From contig JAZFYD010000181.1 in the NCBI GenBank assembly GCA_036443405.1, forward strand, positions 1-53,099: a stretch of DNA of 53,099 nt, read 5' to 3'. A program made the position numbers and the translations under genes. The notes beneath the pieces were generated by a model, which made no database searches, was not told where the DNA came from, and saw nothing but the letters and a program-made list of their open reading frames with translations. Below, one piece after another: positions 1 to 8,138 of the stretch. Each line of letters opens with the position of its first letter. Position 1 is the first letter of the stretch. This stretch comes from JAZFYD01 sp036443405. Its GTDB lineage: Bacteria; Planctomycetota; PLA2.

Positions 1-1
1 A

Positions 2-421
2 TCCGTCGATCTGCTCGCCAACGAGGTCGACTTCTTCAGCATCGGGACCAACGACTTGACCCAATACACGTTGGCGGTGGACCGCACCAACGAGCGGGTG
101 GCGGCCCTGTTCCGCCCGAGCAATCCCGCGATCGTCCGTATGCTGCGCCAGGTTATCCAAGAGGGGGAGCGCAAGCGGGTGGCGGTTTCGATCTGTGGCG
201 AGATGGCGGCGGAGCGCCACTACACACTCCTGCTCCTGGGCCTTGGAATCCGCGAATTCAGCGTGGCGCCCAGTGCCGTGCCCGAGGTCAAGCGGGTCAT
301 CCGGAGCGTCGGAAGGCGCACGGCGGCGCGGATTTCGGACCATGTGCTGACTTTGGTCACGCCGGAAGAGGTGGATGCCTACCTCTATGACGAGGCCGAC
401 CGGCTCCTGGCCGAGGTCTGA
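2..421 (+). CDS. ptsI: PTS enzyme I (PEP-protein phosphotransferase), C-terminal fragment
   Basis: The 5' end lies outside the window; the reading frame is open from base 2 to the TGA at 419-421, about 139 residues. Enzyme I transfers phosphate from phosphoenolpyruvate to HPr in the cytoplasm. Two hallmarks of its PEP-binding TIM-barrel are visible: FFSIGTNDLTQYTLAVDR, with the Asn-Asp pair and the Arg that contact PEP, and SICGEMA, whose Cys is the family's proton-donating cysteine. The tail (SVGRRTAARISDHVL) also fits the end of enzyme I. PEP synthase and pyruvate phosphate dikinase share this barrel, but the TNDLTQYTLAVDR spelling and short tail favour PtsI. No other PTS gene is in view downstream, so it probably ends its own operon. 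Confidence 0.9.
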   Translation, partial: SVDLLANEVDFFSIGTNDLTQYTLAVDRTNERVAALFRPSNPAIVRMLRQVIQEGERKRVAVSICGEMAAERHYTLLLLGLGIREFSVAPSAVPEVKRVIRSVGRRTAARISDHVLTLVTPEEVDAYLYDEADRLLAEV

Positions 422-681
422 GGCGGTGGCGCCTGATAGAGGCGCAAAGTCCACGTAAGTCCCTATTGGGCAGGTACTTAGGCGCAATCTGTCTCAGTCT
501 TGTGCACCCCGGCCCAGGCCCACCGGCTCGTTTCGATGCAACCGGTGGCGGGGGAGCTGCGCCTGCTCGACCCCGTCGGTGTGCAAAAGCCCTCCGATTG
601 GCGGTCAAGTCGCCCGCCCGAAAAATCCGATGGTCTGTCAGCTTCCCCTCGGAGGGGAGGTCGGAGGCTTACGGACGAATC

Positions 682-1710
682 ATGCTCAAACGAAAGATCA
701 AGTCGGTCATCGGGCTCGACATCGGATCCCGGTCGATCAAAGCGGTCGAGTTGACCCGAGAGGGCGGCAGCTTCGTCATGACTGGCTATGGACAGACCGA
801 AGTCCTCGCCGAAGACCATCGCCCCGACGCCATTCTCGACGTGTTGCGAGAGCATCCGTTTCACACCAAGCGCGTGGTGACGTCGGTCTACGGGAAGTCC
901 GTGATCGTGCGCTACCTCACGATGGCGCGGATGCCGGACGACGATCTCCGCAACGCCATCCGCTTTGAAGCGGACAAATACATCCCGTTCGATGTCGACG
1001 ACGTCGTGATGGACTGCCAGGCGTTCGAGGACGATCAGGAAGAGTCCGACGAGATGCGCGTTCTGCTCGTGGCGGTGAAGCGCGCGCTCATCGACGACCA
1101 CGTGAGCCTTCTGAACGGCATCGGACTTCAGCCGACCGTGGTCGACGTCGACGCCTTCGCCGTCGGCAATGCGTTTGAACTCGCACGCGGCGGAGCCTTC
1201 TACGAGGAGGATTCCGAGCGTTCCATCGCGCTGCTCGACATCGGCGCGAACAAGACGAACATCAACATCTTCCATAACGGCACTTCCTACTTCACCCGCG
1301 AGATCTACCTCGCCGGTGACGATTTCACCCACGCCATCGCGAAGCGGTTGGGCGTGGAGATCGAAGAGGCGGAGCAGCGCAAGCGCGAGTCGGCGGATAC
1401 GAGCGAGGAGCTCATGGAAGCCGTCATGCCGTCGCTCGACGATCTCGCGAACGAGATCCTCCTCTCCTTCGACTACTTCGAGAACCAGTTCGACCGCGAG
1501 GTCGAAGAGGTGTACCTGAGCGGTGGCGGCGCCCGCCTTGTCGGGATCGACTCGGCGCTGGAGCGCACGCTCAGCCGCCCGACGCGCCTCTGGGACCCCA
1601 CGGAAGGGATCGAGATCAACGAAGGCGCGGTCGACGTCGAGGCGGTGCGGATCAACGCCCCTCAGCTCGCGGTCGCGGTCGGGCTTGCGTCTCGTGTGCA
1701 GGAGCTCTGA
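682..1710 (+). CDS. pilM: Type IV pilus assembly ATPase-fold protein PilM
   Basis: 342 residues, the usual PilM length. PilM is an actin/FtsA-like cytoplasmic protein that binds nucleotide and docks on the N-terminus of PilN at the inner membrane. The actin-fold phosphate loops are visible near the N-terminus (GLDIGSRSIKAVEL) and mid-protein (LLDIGANKTNINIF), with a late adenosine-type motif (LSGGGARLVG). I chose ATG 682 because MLKRKIKSVIGLD matches the family start; the frame is open back to 466 but that extension is low-complexity. Purine-rich GGAGG sequences lie at 651-667, somewhat far from the ATG. It is first of four consecutive pilus genes; pilN begins 3 nt after its stop. Confidence 0.93.
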   Translation: MLKRKIKSVIGLDIGSRSIKAVELTREGGSFVMTGYGQTEVLAEDHRPDAILDVLREHPFHTKRVVTSVYGKSVIVRYLTMARMPDDDLRNAIRFEADKYIPFDVDDVVMDCQAFEDDQEESDEMRVLLVAVKRALIDDHVSLLNGIGLQPTVVDVDAFAVGNAFELARGGAFYEEDSERSIALLDIGANKTNINIFHNGTSYFTREIYLAGDDFTHAIAKRLGVEIEEAEQRKRESADTSEELMEAVMPSLDDLANEILLSFDYFENQFDREVEEVYLSGGGARLVGIDSALERTLSRPTRLWDPTEGIEINEGAVDVEAVRINAPQLAVAVGLASRVQEL

Positions 1711-1713
1711 TCC

Positions 1714-2382
1714 GTGATCACCATCAACCTACTGCCCGCCGAATACCGTCGCCTCGACTCGACGCCGGTCGCGCGATTCCTCGCGATCATCGTCGGTGTC
1801 GTTCTGGTGACGTCCGAATTGATCGGATTCGGCTACGTGCACTACTCCAAGGTGAAGCGCGCTCGCGAACTCCGCGAAGCCGCCGAAGCCGAACTGACGA
1901 ACAAGTCCGCGCAGGCCGAGGTGAGCAAGAGTCTCCAGAAGGAGATCAGCGCTTACGAAACCCGGCGCAAGGCGATCGCGCAGGTGGCCGGCGATCGCAT
2001 CCTGTGGTCGCGCAAGCTCGACGAGTTCTTCGACATCATTCATGCCGACGGCGACCACACGAACTACCACGTCTGGTTGAAGGGGATGCGAGTTTCGCCC
2101 CCGCGCGCGGTTCGCCGCGGCGGGACCGCTTCGGGCGGAACGATGACGTTTAGTGGATTCACCGAGACCACCGAATTCAGCAAGGTCACGAACCTGCGCA
2201 ACGGGATCCGCAAGTCGGACTTCTTCGGCGACTTCCTCAAGATCTCGCCGCCGTCGTTCGAGGCGGTCCGATGGGATGACGGCATGGATCCGTCCGAGGC
2301 CGGCAAGGTGTCCTTCACGCTTGAACTCAAACCGCTGAACTGGCGGAAAGCCAAGCCGAAAAAGGGCAAGAAGCGCAAGTAA
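1714..2382 (+). CDS. pilN: Type IV pilus inner-membrane protein PilN
   Basis: 222 residues from GTG 1714. PilN is a bitopic inner-membrane protein of the pilus alignment complex. Its short cytoplasmic N-terminus contacts PilM and its periplasmic part pairs with PilO. The start carries the signature INLLP (residues 4-8), the conserved PilM-binding motif. One transmembrane segment follows at about 22-43, then a coiled-coil stretch (about 45-90) and a ferredoxin-like periplasmic domain. It is slightly longer than typical PilN because of a basic Lys-rich tail (KPKKGKKRK). It sits between pilM and the pilO-like gene with gaps of 3 and 6 nt, so the genes are almost certainly cotranscribed. Confidence 0.9.
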   Translation: MITINLLPAEYRRLDSTPVARFLAIIVGVVLVTSELIGFGYVHYSKVKRARELREAAEAELTNKSAQAEVSKSLQKEISAYETRRKAIAQVAGDRILWSRKLDEFFDIIHADGDHTNYHVWLKGMRVSPPRAVRRGGTASGGTMTFSGFTETTEFSKVTNLRNGIRKSDFFGDFLKISPPSFEAVRWDDGMDPSEAGKVSFTLELKPLNWRKAKPKKGKKRK

Positions 2383-2388
2383 ACCATC

Positions 2389-3855
2389 ATGAACAAGCTC
2401 AGCGAAAAACAACTTCTCATCGGCACGATCGCTGTGACGTTGCTCGCGGCCCTCGGCATTGGTTTCCTGATCTGGCGTGACTTCGGCACCATCGCTGCCG
2501 AAGAGACGCTGGTCGACGAGATCAAAGGCAAGATCGAGGCCGCCGAGGCCGAGATCGCGAAGATCGACGACCGCGAGCATCGCGCCATCGCGAACCGCGA
2601 AACCGGTGAGAAGGAAGTCGCCTTCCTGCCCGCCGAGACGGAGATCGAGAACTTCTGGGAGGTTCTCGAGCGCTTCGCCGAGGAGTCGGGCGTGAAGATC
2701 AGCAAGATCTCGCCGACCGGCGGGGGCCGTAGGAGCCGCCGCAGGAAGGGCAAGAAGGCCACGACGACCTCGATCTCGAGCGTGGACCAGGTCATGAACC
2801 TGCGCGCCACCGCGCACGAGTTCCTGCGATTCATCAACCTGATCGAGAACCACAACCGCATCATCAACGTGATTGATTTCGAGCTGAGCACCGGGGCCCA
2901 GGACTTCGACGGCAAGATCCGTCACAACCTGCGCGTGAGCCTCCGCACGTTCACCTACTCGAAGAAGATCACGAACACCATCGTGTCGATCCCGAACTAC
3001 GACCAGAAACGGGAAAGCATGAAGGCGAAGGAAATCATCAGTCGCATCAAGATCGAGGAGAAGACGCAGTACACACTGACGACCTCGATCGCACGCCGTG
3101 ACCCGTTCGTCAATGTGCGCCGGCGCCGCCAGGAGGCGACGGTGGACGAGAACGGCGAGCGCGAATACGCGCACCAGGAAACGCTCTTCCGGGAGCTCCT
3201 GGAGCAGATCCGCACCCTCGAGAACGACCTTCAGATCGAGAAGATCCTGATCGACAAAAATCTGCTCTTCCAGCTCGAAAAACACCGGCAGGTCGTTCGC
3301 GATGCGTACCACCAGTTGGGGGAGCAGATCGCGCAGTGTGAAGAGAAGCGACTCTTCACGGATCGCGATCTGCTGGAGCAGTTCAAGACCCAGGTCGTTC
3401 TCAAATACCACGAGCTCGGTGCGAGCATCGTGGGTCTCGACAGCAGCCAGAAGCAGCTCTCGAAGGAGCAGGTTCAGGCGAAGCGCGACAAGATCGCGAA
3501 GCTGTTCGACGAACGCAGATGGAAGGGGCTCGCTGAGGAGTTCCGGAACTGGAAGAGCATCTCGCGCAAGGGAGAGCACGTTGTGGACGAGGCTCGCGCC
3601 TTGGCGGCGGAGATCACCGACTTCCAGCGTCGCGCGGAGGTTATCCAGGATTTCGATCGCCGCAAGATCGCGATCACCGGCATCGTGTTCTCGCCGAATG
3701 GGGTCAGCATCGCTGTCATCAACGGCAAGCTGCGAGGCGAGGGTGACGCATTGGACGCGGACGGCCGCGTGCTCGTCGCGGAGGTCGGAGAGAACTTCGT
3801 GATCTTCGTGACGGAAGGCGTCGAGATCAAGAGGCTGCAGACTCGGAGACGGTAA
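2389..3855 (+). CDS. pilO: PilO-like pilus protein with PilP-like C-terminal extension
   Basis: 488 residues, more than twice a typical PilO (about 200). Residues 1-30 hold a cytoplasmic tip and one transmembrane helix, followed by a coiled coil (about 40-75) and a ferredoxin-like domain to about 195, as in PilO. After a linker comes RDPF at 237-240, the motif that opens the folded part of PilP lipoproteins (usually K/RDPF). A long charged helical section (about 255-420) follows, then a short all-beta domain at 426-485 (ITGIVFSPNGVSIAVING to FVIFVTEGVEIKRLQ), which resembles the PilP/GspC homology-region fold that touches the secretin. No separate pilP lies between this gene and pilQ. Inference: PilO and PilP functions are fused. 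The PilO part is firm; the PilP part is by motif and order only. Confidence 0.78.
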   Translation: MNKLSEKQLLIGTIAVTLLAALGIGFLIWRDFGTIAAEETLVDEIKGKIEAAEAEIAKIDDREHRAIANRETGEKEVAFLPAETEIENFWEVLERFAEESGVKISKISPTGGGRRSRRRKGKKATTTSISSVDQVMNLRATAHEFLRFINLIENHNRIINVIDFELSTGAQDFDGKIRHNLRVSLRTFTYSKKITNTIVSIPNYDQKRESMKAKEIISRIKIEEKTQYTLTTSIARRDPFVNVRRRRQEATVDENGEREYAHQETLFRELLEQIRTLENDLQIEKILIDKNLLFQLEKHRQVVRDAYHQLGEQIAQCEEKRLFTDRDLLEQFKTQVVLKYHELGASIVGLDSSQKQLSKEQVQAKRDKIAKLFDERRWKGLAEEFRNWKSISRKGEHVVDEARALAAEITDFQRRAEVIQDFDRRKIAITGIVFSPNGVSIAVINGKLRGEGDALDADGRVLVAEVGENFVIFVTEGVEIKRLQTRRR

Positions 3856-3896
3856 TGATCATCCGCGGCATTGCCGCGGCGGTAAGGAGGTTCGAT

Positions 3897-5711
3897 ATGC
3901 GTTACGGAATTCGTTGCATCGCGATGGTCGCGGTGCTGGCGCTCGGCGGCGCCGCGTTCGCGCAAAGCATGCCGACGGACGCCAACATGGCCCAACTGGA
4001 CGTTGGTGACGGCAATGTCACTTTCGATGTCCGTGGGCGCACCTTGGGAGAGGTTGTGGAGCGTGTCCGCGACAAGACCAGGGTTGACATCATCGTCGCG
4101 AGAGACGCGGCGGATGTTCCGGTCACGATTAAGCTCCAGAACCAGCACTGGTTGGTCGCCCTCGAGTTGCTCGCAGAGCGCGCCGAGTGCGTCCTGGAGC
4201 GGGTGAGCCCTTCGCTCATTCGAGTCAGCAAGCCGGAGCGTGTCACGTTCTCATTCGAGAACGAGGACATCGGCAAGATCGTCAGCGTCATCGCGGCGAC
4301 GAGTGGAGCGAACATCATCGTCGCTCCGCAGGTTCGTGGCACGATCACGGTCAACTTGAAGGACATCCCGTGGCGGGACGCCCTCGAGCAGATCGTCAAG
4401 ACGCTCGGCTTCGCCGTCGTCGAAGAGGACCGTGGCATTCTGCGCATCGTTCCGCGCGACCAGTTGAAGGAACAGCTCGAGACCCGCGTCATCCGCTTGC
4501 GGTATGTGCGTCCCCCGAGCCCCTATCGTGCCTACATGAAAAGCGAATACGCCAAGGACGAGATCAAGGCGTACAGCTCGACGAATCCCGAGAAGGACTT
4601 CCCGATCCTCGACGCGCTCAATGTGGCCGTCGAGCTCGACGGCGGCACCATCCAGTACGACCGCTTCAGCAACTCGATCCTGGCCCGGGGCACGAAGCCG
4701 GCGCTGGACAACCTCATCAACCTGATTCAACAGGTGGATGTCGAGCCGATGCAGATCTTCTTCGACGTGAAACTCATCACGACGCAGAACACGGATCTCA
4801 TCGACGTCGGTATAGATCCGGGCACGGACGGTTGGACGATGGCGATCAGCCTCGGTGCGACCCCGACCCGTCTCCCGTTCGGTGTTTGGGACGAGGTGGA
4901 TAAGCTCGCGTATACGGATCCGTTCCAGCAGCCGCCGAACACCCCGAAGCAGAGCACGTTCGGGACCATGGACTTCACCGGTTTGAAGATGGCCCTGCGC
5001 CTCTTCAAGGAAGACCGGTCGAGCCAGATCCTCCAGGCGCCCAAGCTGGTCGCGCTGGACAACACGGAAGCGACGATCTTCGTCGGTGAAACGGTTCGTT
5101 ATGCGGAGACGACTTCGTCTTCGAACCAGTCCGGTGGCTTGACCTTCGCTATCGCGGAGGCGAGCGCGTCGCCCGTCCAACAGGGTTTCCAGCTTCTCGT
5201 CATCCCGCACGTCGTGCCCAGCACGAACCGCATAATGGTGACCGTGATTCCCGAGTCGGAGACGCTCGTCGGTGAATCGACGATCCTGCCCGGTTTCGAC
5301 GAGTTCACGTCCGGTGAAGGCGTGAACAAAGTCAGCATCCTGCTCCCGCGTGTCAGTGCTTCCACGATCGTCACGCACCTCATCGTCGAGTCCGGCGAGA
5401 CGGCGGTGCTCGGCGGCCTGACGCAGCGCACCGACGTTGATGTCGAGCGCGGCATCCCGGGCCTCAAGGACATCCCGATCCTGGGATGGCTCTTCAAGGT
5501 CAAGGAGCGGACGAAGTCCCTTCAAAACCTCATCGTGTTCCTGACGCCTCGCATCATTCAGAACAGCGACGACATCGATGCCTCCATCAAGGACGCGATG
5601 CGTGACTATCGCCGTCAGATGGAATCCGACTGGGAAGACATCTTCCCGGACGATCTCATGCCCGACGTCGTCAGGGAAAAAGAGGCCGAGGACAAACCCG
5701 AGGACGCCTAA
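3897..5711 (+). CDS. pilQ: Type IV pilus secretin PilQ
   Basis: 604 residues from ATG 3897; it forms the outer-membrane ring through which the pilus passes. The start is fixed by a textbook ribosome-binding site TAAGGAGG (3883-3890) and by the signal peptide beginning MRYGIRC and ending AFA-QS, with cleavage near residue 22. The frame also opens at an ATG at 3855 overlapping the pilO stop, but that would bury the signal peptide. Two STN/secretin N0-like repeats follow (VTFDVRGRTLGEVV and VTFSFENEDIGKIV), then an N1-type domain and the secretin core with the signature VLGGLTQRTDVDVERGIPGL and KDIPILGWLF near residues 510-540. An acidic tail ends the protein. Last gene of the pilM-N-O-Q operon; a terminator lies 30 nt downstream. 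Confidence 0.94.
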   Translation: MRYGIRCIAMVAVLALGGAAFAQSMPTDANMAQLDVGDGNVTFDVRGRTLGEVVERVRDKTRVDIIVARDAADVPVTIKLQNQHWLVALELLAERAECVLERVSPSLIRVSKPERVTFSFENEDIGKIVSVIAATSGANIIVAPQVRGTITVNLKDIPWRDALEQIVKTLGFAVVEEDRGILRIVPRDQLKEQLETRVIRLRYVRPPSPYRAYMKSEYAKDEIKAYSSTNPEKDFPILDALNVAVELDGGTIQYDRFSNSILARGTKPALDNLINLIQQVDVEPMQIFFDVKLITTQNTDLIDVGIDPGTDGWTMAISLGATPTRLPFGVWDEVDKLAYTDPFQQPPNTPKQSTFGTMDFTGLKMALRLFKEDRSSQILQAPKLVALDNTEATIFVGETVRYAETTSSSNQSGGLTFAIAEASASPVQQGFQLLVIPHVVPSTNRIMVTVIPESETLVGESTILPGFDEFTSGEGVNKVSILLPRVSASTIVTHLIVESGETAVLGGLTQRTDVDVERGIPGLKDIPILGWLFKVKERTKSLQNLIVFLTPRIIQNSDDIDASIKDAMRDYRRQMESDWEDIFPDDLMPDVVREKEAEDKPEDA

Positions 5712-5737
5712 ACCCCGTCCACATTCCCTACTGACCA

Positions 5738-5767
5738 AAGGGGCGGCCTTCGACGGCCGCCCCTTCT
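5738..5767 (+). terminator. Rho-independent terminator after pilQ
   Basis: A perfect 9-bp stem GGGGCGGCC (5740-5748) / GGCCGCCCC (5755-5763) with loop TTCGAC, extendable by two A-T pairs, is followed by TTCTT. The T-tract is short, so efficiency is uncertain, but position and stem strength fit the end of the pilus operon. Confidence 0.75.
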
Positions 5768-5879
5768 TCGTACGCGTTGCCTCCCGAGCGCTTCCCCGAT
5801 GGCCCGCTTGATGGCGGTTCGGATGCCCCCGCTCGCGTAGCGCGAATTCGGTGGGTGGGCCTGCTAACGTCTGCGCTCC

Positions 5880-7325
5880 ATGCGTTCGCTTGTCATCAAT
5901 GCCCGGGAACCGGAGGAGTGCCGAGTCGCGGTTGTCGAAGACGGCAAGCTCGATGGATACCGCGTGGAGCGCCGCGCCGCCGTGACGCTCGTCGGCAACA
6001 TTTACCGCGGCGTGGTCGTGAACCTCGAGTCGGCGATCGGCGCCGCGTTTGTCGACATCGGCGCCGGGCGCAACGCGTTCCTGCACGTCAGCGACCTCGT
6101 CGACATCGAGCACCCGGAGACCGCCGCCGTCGATCAGCACCTCGCCTTGAAGCAGGAGGTCCTGGTTCAGGTGACCCGGGACAGCGTGGGTGCGAAGGGC
6201 CCGGTTCTGACCGCGAACATCTCGCTGCCCGGCCGGTTTCTCGTCCTGCTTCCGAAATCGATCGGCGGGGGGGTGAGCCGCCGAATCGAAGAGGGCGACG
6301 ACCGCGACAAGCTCAAGGCGATCGTGAAGGAGCTCGAGGAGCAGTCCGGCATGGGGCTCATCGTGCGCACCGCCGGCGCGACCTGCGGCAAGGGTGCGCT
6401 GGTCAAGGATCTCGCGGGCCTCGCCCGCCTTTGGGATTCCGTTCGTGACCGTGCGGAATCCAGCGCAGGAGCGCAGTTGCTCCACGCCGAGAGCGATCTT
6501 GTCGTGCGTGCGATGCGAGACCTGATGGCGGACGACGTCAGCGAAATCGTTGTCGACGACCCCGCGGCGCTCGAGCGCGCCCGCGAGAGCCTCGCGGCAT
6601 GGCAGCCCGAGCTGACGGATCGTCTGAGGTTGCACGACGACCCGCGCCCGCTGTTTCATGCATTCGACCTCGAAACCCAGCTCGACCAAATCGGCGGGCG
6701 CCGGGTTCGCCTCGAGAGCGGCGGCACGATCGTTCTGGATCAGACCGAGGCTCTCCTGGCCATCGATGTCAACTCGGGCCGGACCCGGGAGGACGAACTC
6801 GAAGAGACCGCGAGGCGCACCAACCTCGAGGCGGCGGCTGAGATCGCCCGGCAACTCCGGCTGCGCGATCTCGGCGGCGTCGTCGCCGTTGACTTCATCG
6901 ACATGCGCGATCCCGCCTACGTCAAGGAGGTCGACTCCGCGTTTCGCGCGGCGCTGCGCAAGGACCGCAGCCACGTGCGTCCCGGCCACCTCGGTGCGTT
7001 TGGGATCTTCGTGCTCACACGGCGTCGCGCCGGCCTGGAAGGCTCTTTGTCGACCCGGCCCTGCCCGCTGTGCGCCGGGGCCGGCCGCGCCCCCGTTCCG
7101 GAGACGACCGGCCTGCGGGTGTTTCGCGAACTGGCCGCCAAGGCAAGCAAACGCGGCAGGACGGGCCTCAGGGCGCGTCTCAGCCCGGAGGTGTCAGGAG
7201 CCCTGGTTTCGCTGAAGGGCTCCGCGCTGCGCGCGCTCGAGGAGGAAAGCGGCCGAACCATCGAGATCGTCGGCGATTCGGACTTGCGTCCGGACCAGTG
7301 GCGCATCGAAAGCGTGCGCGGCTGA
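5880..7325 (+). CDS. rng: Ribonuclease E/G family endoribonuclease
   Basis: 481 residues, RNase G size, without the long C-terminal scaffold of RNase E. It cleaves single-stranded RNA in rRNA maturation and mRNA decay. Visible parts: an S1-like domain inserted near the N-terminus (GNIYRGVVVNLESAIGAAFVDIG and NAFLHVSD), the DNase I-like catalytic region with the two metal-binding aspartates in AIDVNSGR and VDFIDM, and the zinc-link CPLCAGAG that bridges subunits. The 5'-sensor region lies between. ATG 5880 begins the family-typical MRSLVIN. A TAACGT element ends 9 nt before the ATG and no Shine-Dalgarno is evident. It precedes rplU-rpmA-obgE, a common neighbourhood for this family. Confidence 0.93.
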   Translation: MRSLVINAREPEECRVAVVEDGKLDGYRVERRAAVTLVGNIYRGVVVNLESAIGAAFVDIGAGRNAFLHVSDLVDIEHPETAAVDQHLALKQEVLVQVTRDSVGAKGPVLTANISLPGRFLVLLPKSIGGGVSRRIEEGDDRDKLKAIVKELEEQSGMGLIVRTAGATCGKGALVKDLAGLARLWDSVRDRAESSAGAQLLHAESDLVVRAMRDLMADDVSEIVVDDPAALERARESLAAWQPELTDRLRLHDDPRPLFHAFDLETQLDQIGGRRVRLESGGTIVLDQTEALLAIDVNSGRTREDELEETARRTNLEAAAEIARQLRLRDLGGVVAVDFIDMRDPAYVKEVDSAFRAALRKDRSHVRPGHLGAFGIFVLTRRRAGLEGSLSTRPCPLCAGAGRAPVPETTGLRVFRELAAKASKRGRTGLRARLSPEVSGALVSLKGSALRALEEESGRTIEIVGDSDLRPDQWRIESVRG

Positions 7326-7356
7326 CCCGGTTTCGAAGCTCGGCGCTCCCATTGTC

Positions 7357-7384
7357 TTGACCCACCCCGCGCGCGCGTTATCTT
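7357..7384 (+). promoter_or_regulatory. Sigma70-type promoter for rplU-rpmA
   Basis: TTGACC (7357-7362), a 16-bp spacer and TATCTT (7379-7384) match housekeeping -35/-10 boxes well. The expected start of transcription (about 7391) leaves a leader of only a few bases before the rplU ATG at 7396. Confidence 0.6.
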
Positions 7385-7395
7385 GCTGGGCTTCC

Positions 7396-7719
7396 ATGAC
7401 CCAGACGAACTACGCCATCATCAACGATCACGGGTGCCAGTACACCGTCCGCGAGGGCGATGTGATCCGGATCGATCTCAAGGACGCCACCGAGAAGGAG
7501 TCCATCGTTTTCGACCAGGTGCTCATGGTCCGGAGCGACGGCGACGTCCGCGTCGGCCAGCCCAACGTGGACGGCGCCAAGGTCGTCTGCACGGTTTTGG
7601 GCGAAACGCGCGGTGCCAAGGTGGTGGTTCGCAAGTTCCAGCGGCGGAAGAACTACCGCCGGAAGCAGGGTCACCGCCAGCGCTACACGCAGGTGCGGGT
7701 CGATTCGATCGAGGCGTAA
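7396..7719 (+). CDS. rplU: 50S ribosomal protein L21
   Basis: 107 residues, normal for bL21 (about 103). It is a component of the large ribosomal subunit that binds 23S rRNA. The recognisable pattern is YAIINDHGCQYTVREGD at the N-terminus, the VGQP loop in the middle and the basic KFQRRKNYRRKQGHRQ motif near the C-terminus. The frame is open from TTG 7357, but that codon is the first base of the -35 box; ATG 7396 aligns with the family. No clear Shine-Dalgarno precedes it. rpmA follows after 3 nt, the near-universal rplU-rpmA pair. Confidence 0.95.
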   Translation: MTQTNYAIINDHGCQYTVREGDVIRIDLKDATEKESIVFDQVLMVRSDGDVRVGQPNVDGAKVVCTVLGETRGAKVVVRKFQRRKNYRRKQGHRQRYTQVRVDSIEA

Positions 7720-7722
7720 GTC

Positions 7723-7977
7723 ATGGCGCATAAAAAAGGTCAGGGTTCCACCCAAAACGGTCGCGACTCCAACGCGCAGCGGCGCGGAGTCAAGGCATAC
7801 GGCGGCGAGTCCGTCGTCGCGGGCAACATCATCGTTCGCCAGTGTGGGACCAAGTTCCACCCCGGCAAGAACGTAGGCATGGGCCGCGACTACACGCTTT
7901 TCGCGCTGACCGACGGCACCGTGCGGTATCTCAAGAACCGCAAGATCAACGTCGAGATCGCGGCCGAGGCCAGCTAG
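7723..7977 (+). CDS. rpmA: 50S ribosomal protein L27
   Basis: 84 residues, normal for bL27, whose N-terminal tail reaches the peptidyl-transferase centre. The sequence shows MAHKKGQGSTQNGRDS, then GVKAYGGE, the VRQCGTKFHPG segment and GRDYTLFAL, all characteristic. The protein begins directly with AHKKG, so there is no Firmicutes-type cleavable N-terminal extension. Its stop is followed at once by the hairpin-repeat region (7984-8130) and then obgE. Confidence 0.96.
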   Translation: MAHKKGQGSTQNGRDSNAQRRGVKAYGGESVVAGNIIVRQCGTKFHPGKNVGMGRDYTLFALTDGTVRYLKNRKINVEIAAEAS

Positions 7978-7983
7978 CGCTGG

Positions 7984-8130
7984 CGTGTCTTTGGCCCAAC
8001 GGCTGCAGTGTTGTTGACCCAACGGCTGACGCCGTTGGAGCACGACGTGGTTGGCCCAAGACTCCGTTGGAGCGATTGGAGTTGTGGAGTTGATCGGCCT
8101 CGGGGGCTCCAACGCGGTCACGCGTTGGGC
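7984..8130. repeat. Cluster of palindromic repeats between rpmA and obgE
   Basis: Two complete hairpins with 4-nt loops are present. One is CCCAACGGC-TGAC-GCCGTTGGAGC at 8018-8041. The other is the same element in reverse orientation at 8106-8130, with loop GTCA. A degenerate copy (GGCCCAAGACTCCGTTGGAGC, 8053-8073) and a half copy (GGCCCAACGGCTG, from about 7993) lie between and before them. A third complete copy lies at 37011-37034. No T-run follows, so they are not ordinary terminators. Confidence 0.75.
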
Positions 8131-8138
8131 AAACAACA

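Noticed and set aside
422..681. tRNA or small RNA gene between ptsI and pilM
   Set aside because: No cloverleaf or T-loop sequence could be built; only the pilM ribosome-binding region and short hairpins (CCCC-TCGGA-GGGG near 645-657) are visible.
3855..3896. Upstream ATG for pilQ at 3855
   Set aside because: It would add 14 residues before a clear signal peptide, while the TAAGGAGG site is placed for ATG 3897.
4251..6989. Long open frame on the minus strand (912 codons) across pilQ and rng
   Set aside because: It is antisense to two clearly recognised genes, has biased Arg/Asp/Leu/Val composition without domains, and is the expected by-product of GC-rich third codon positions.
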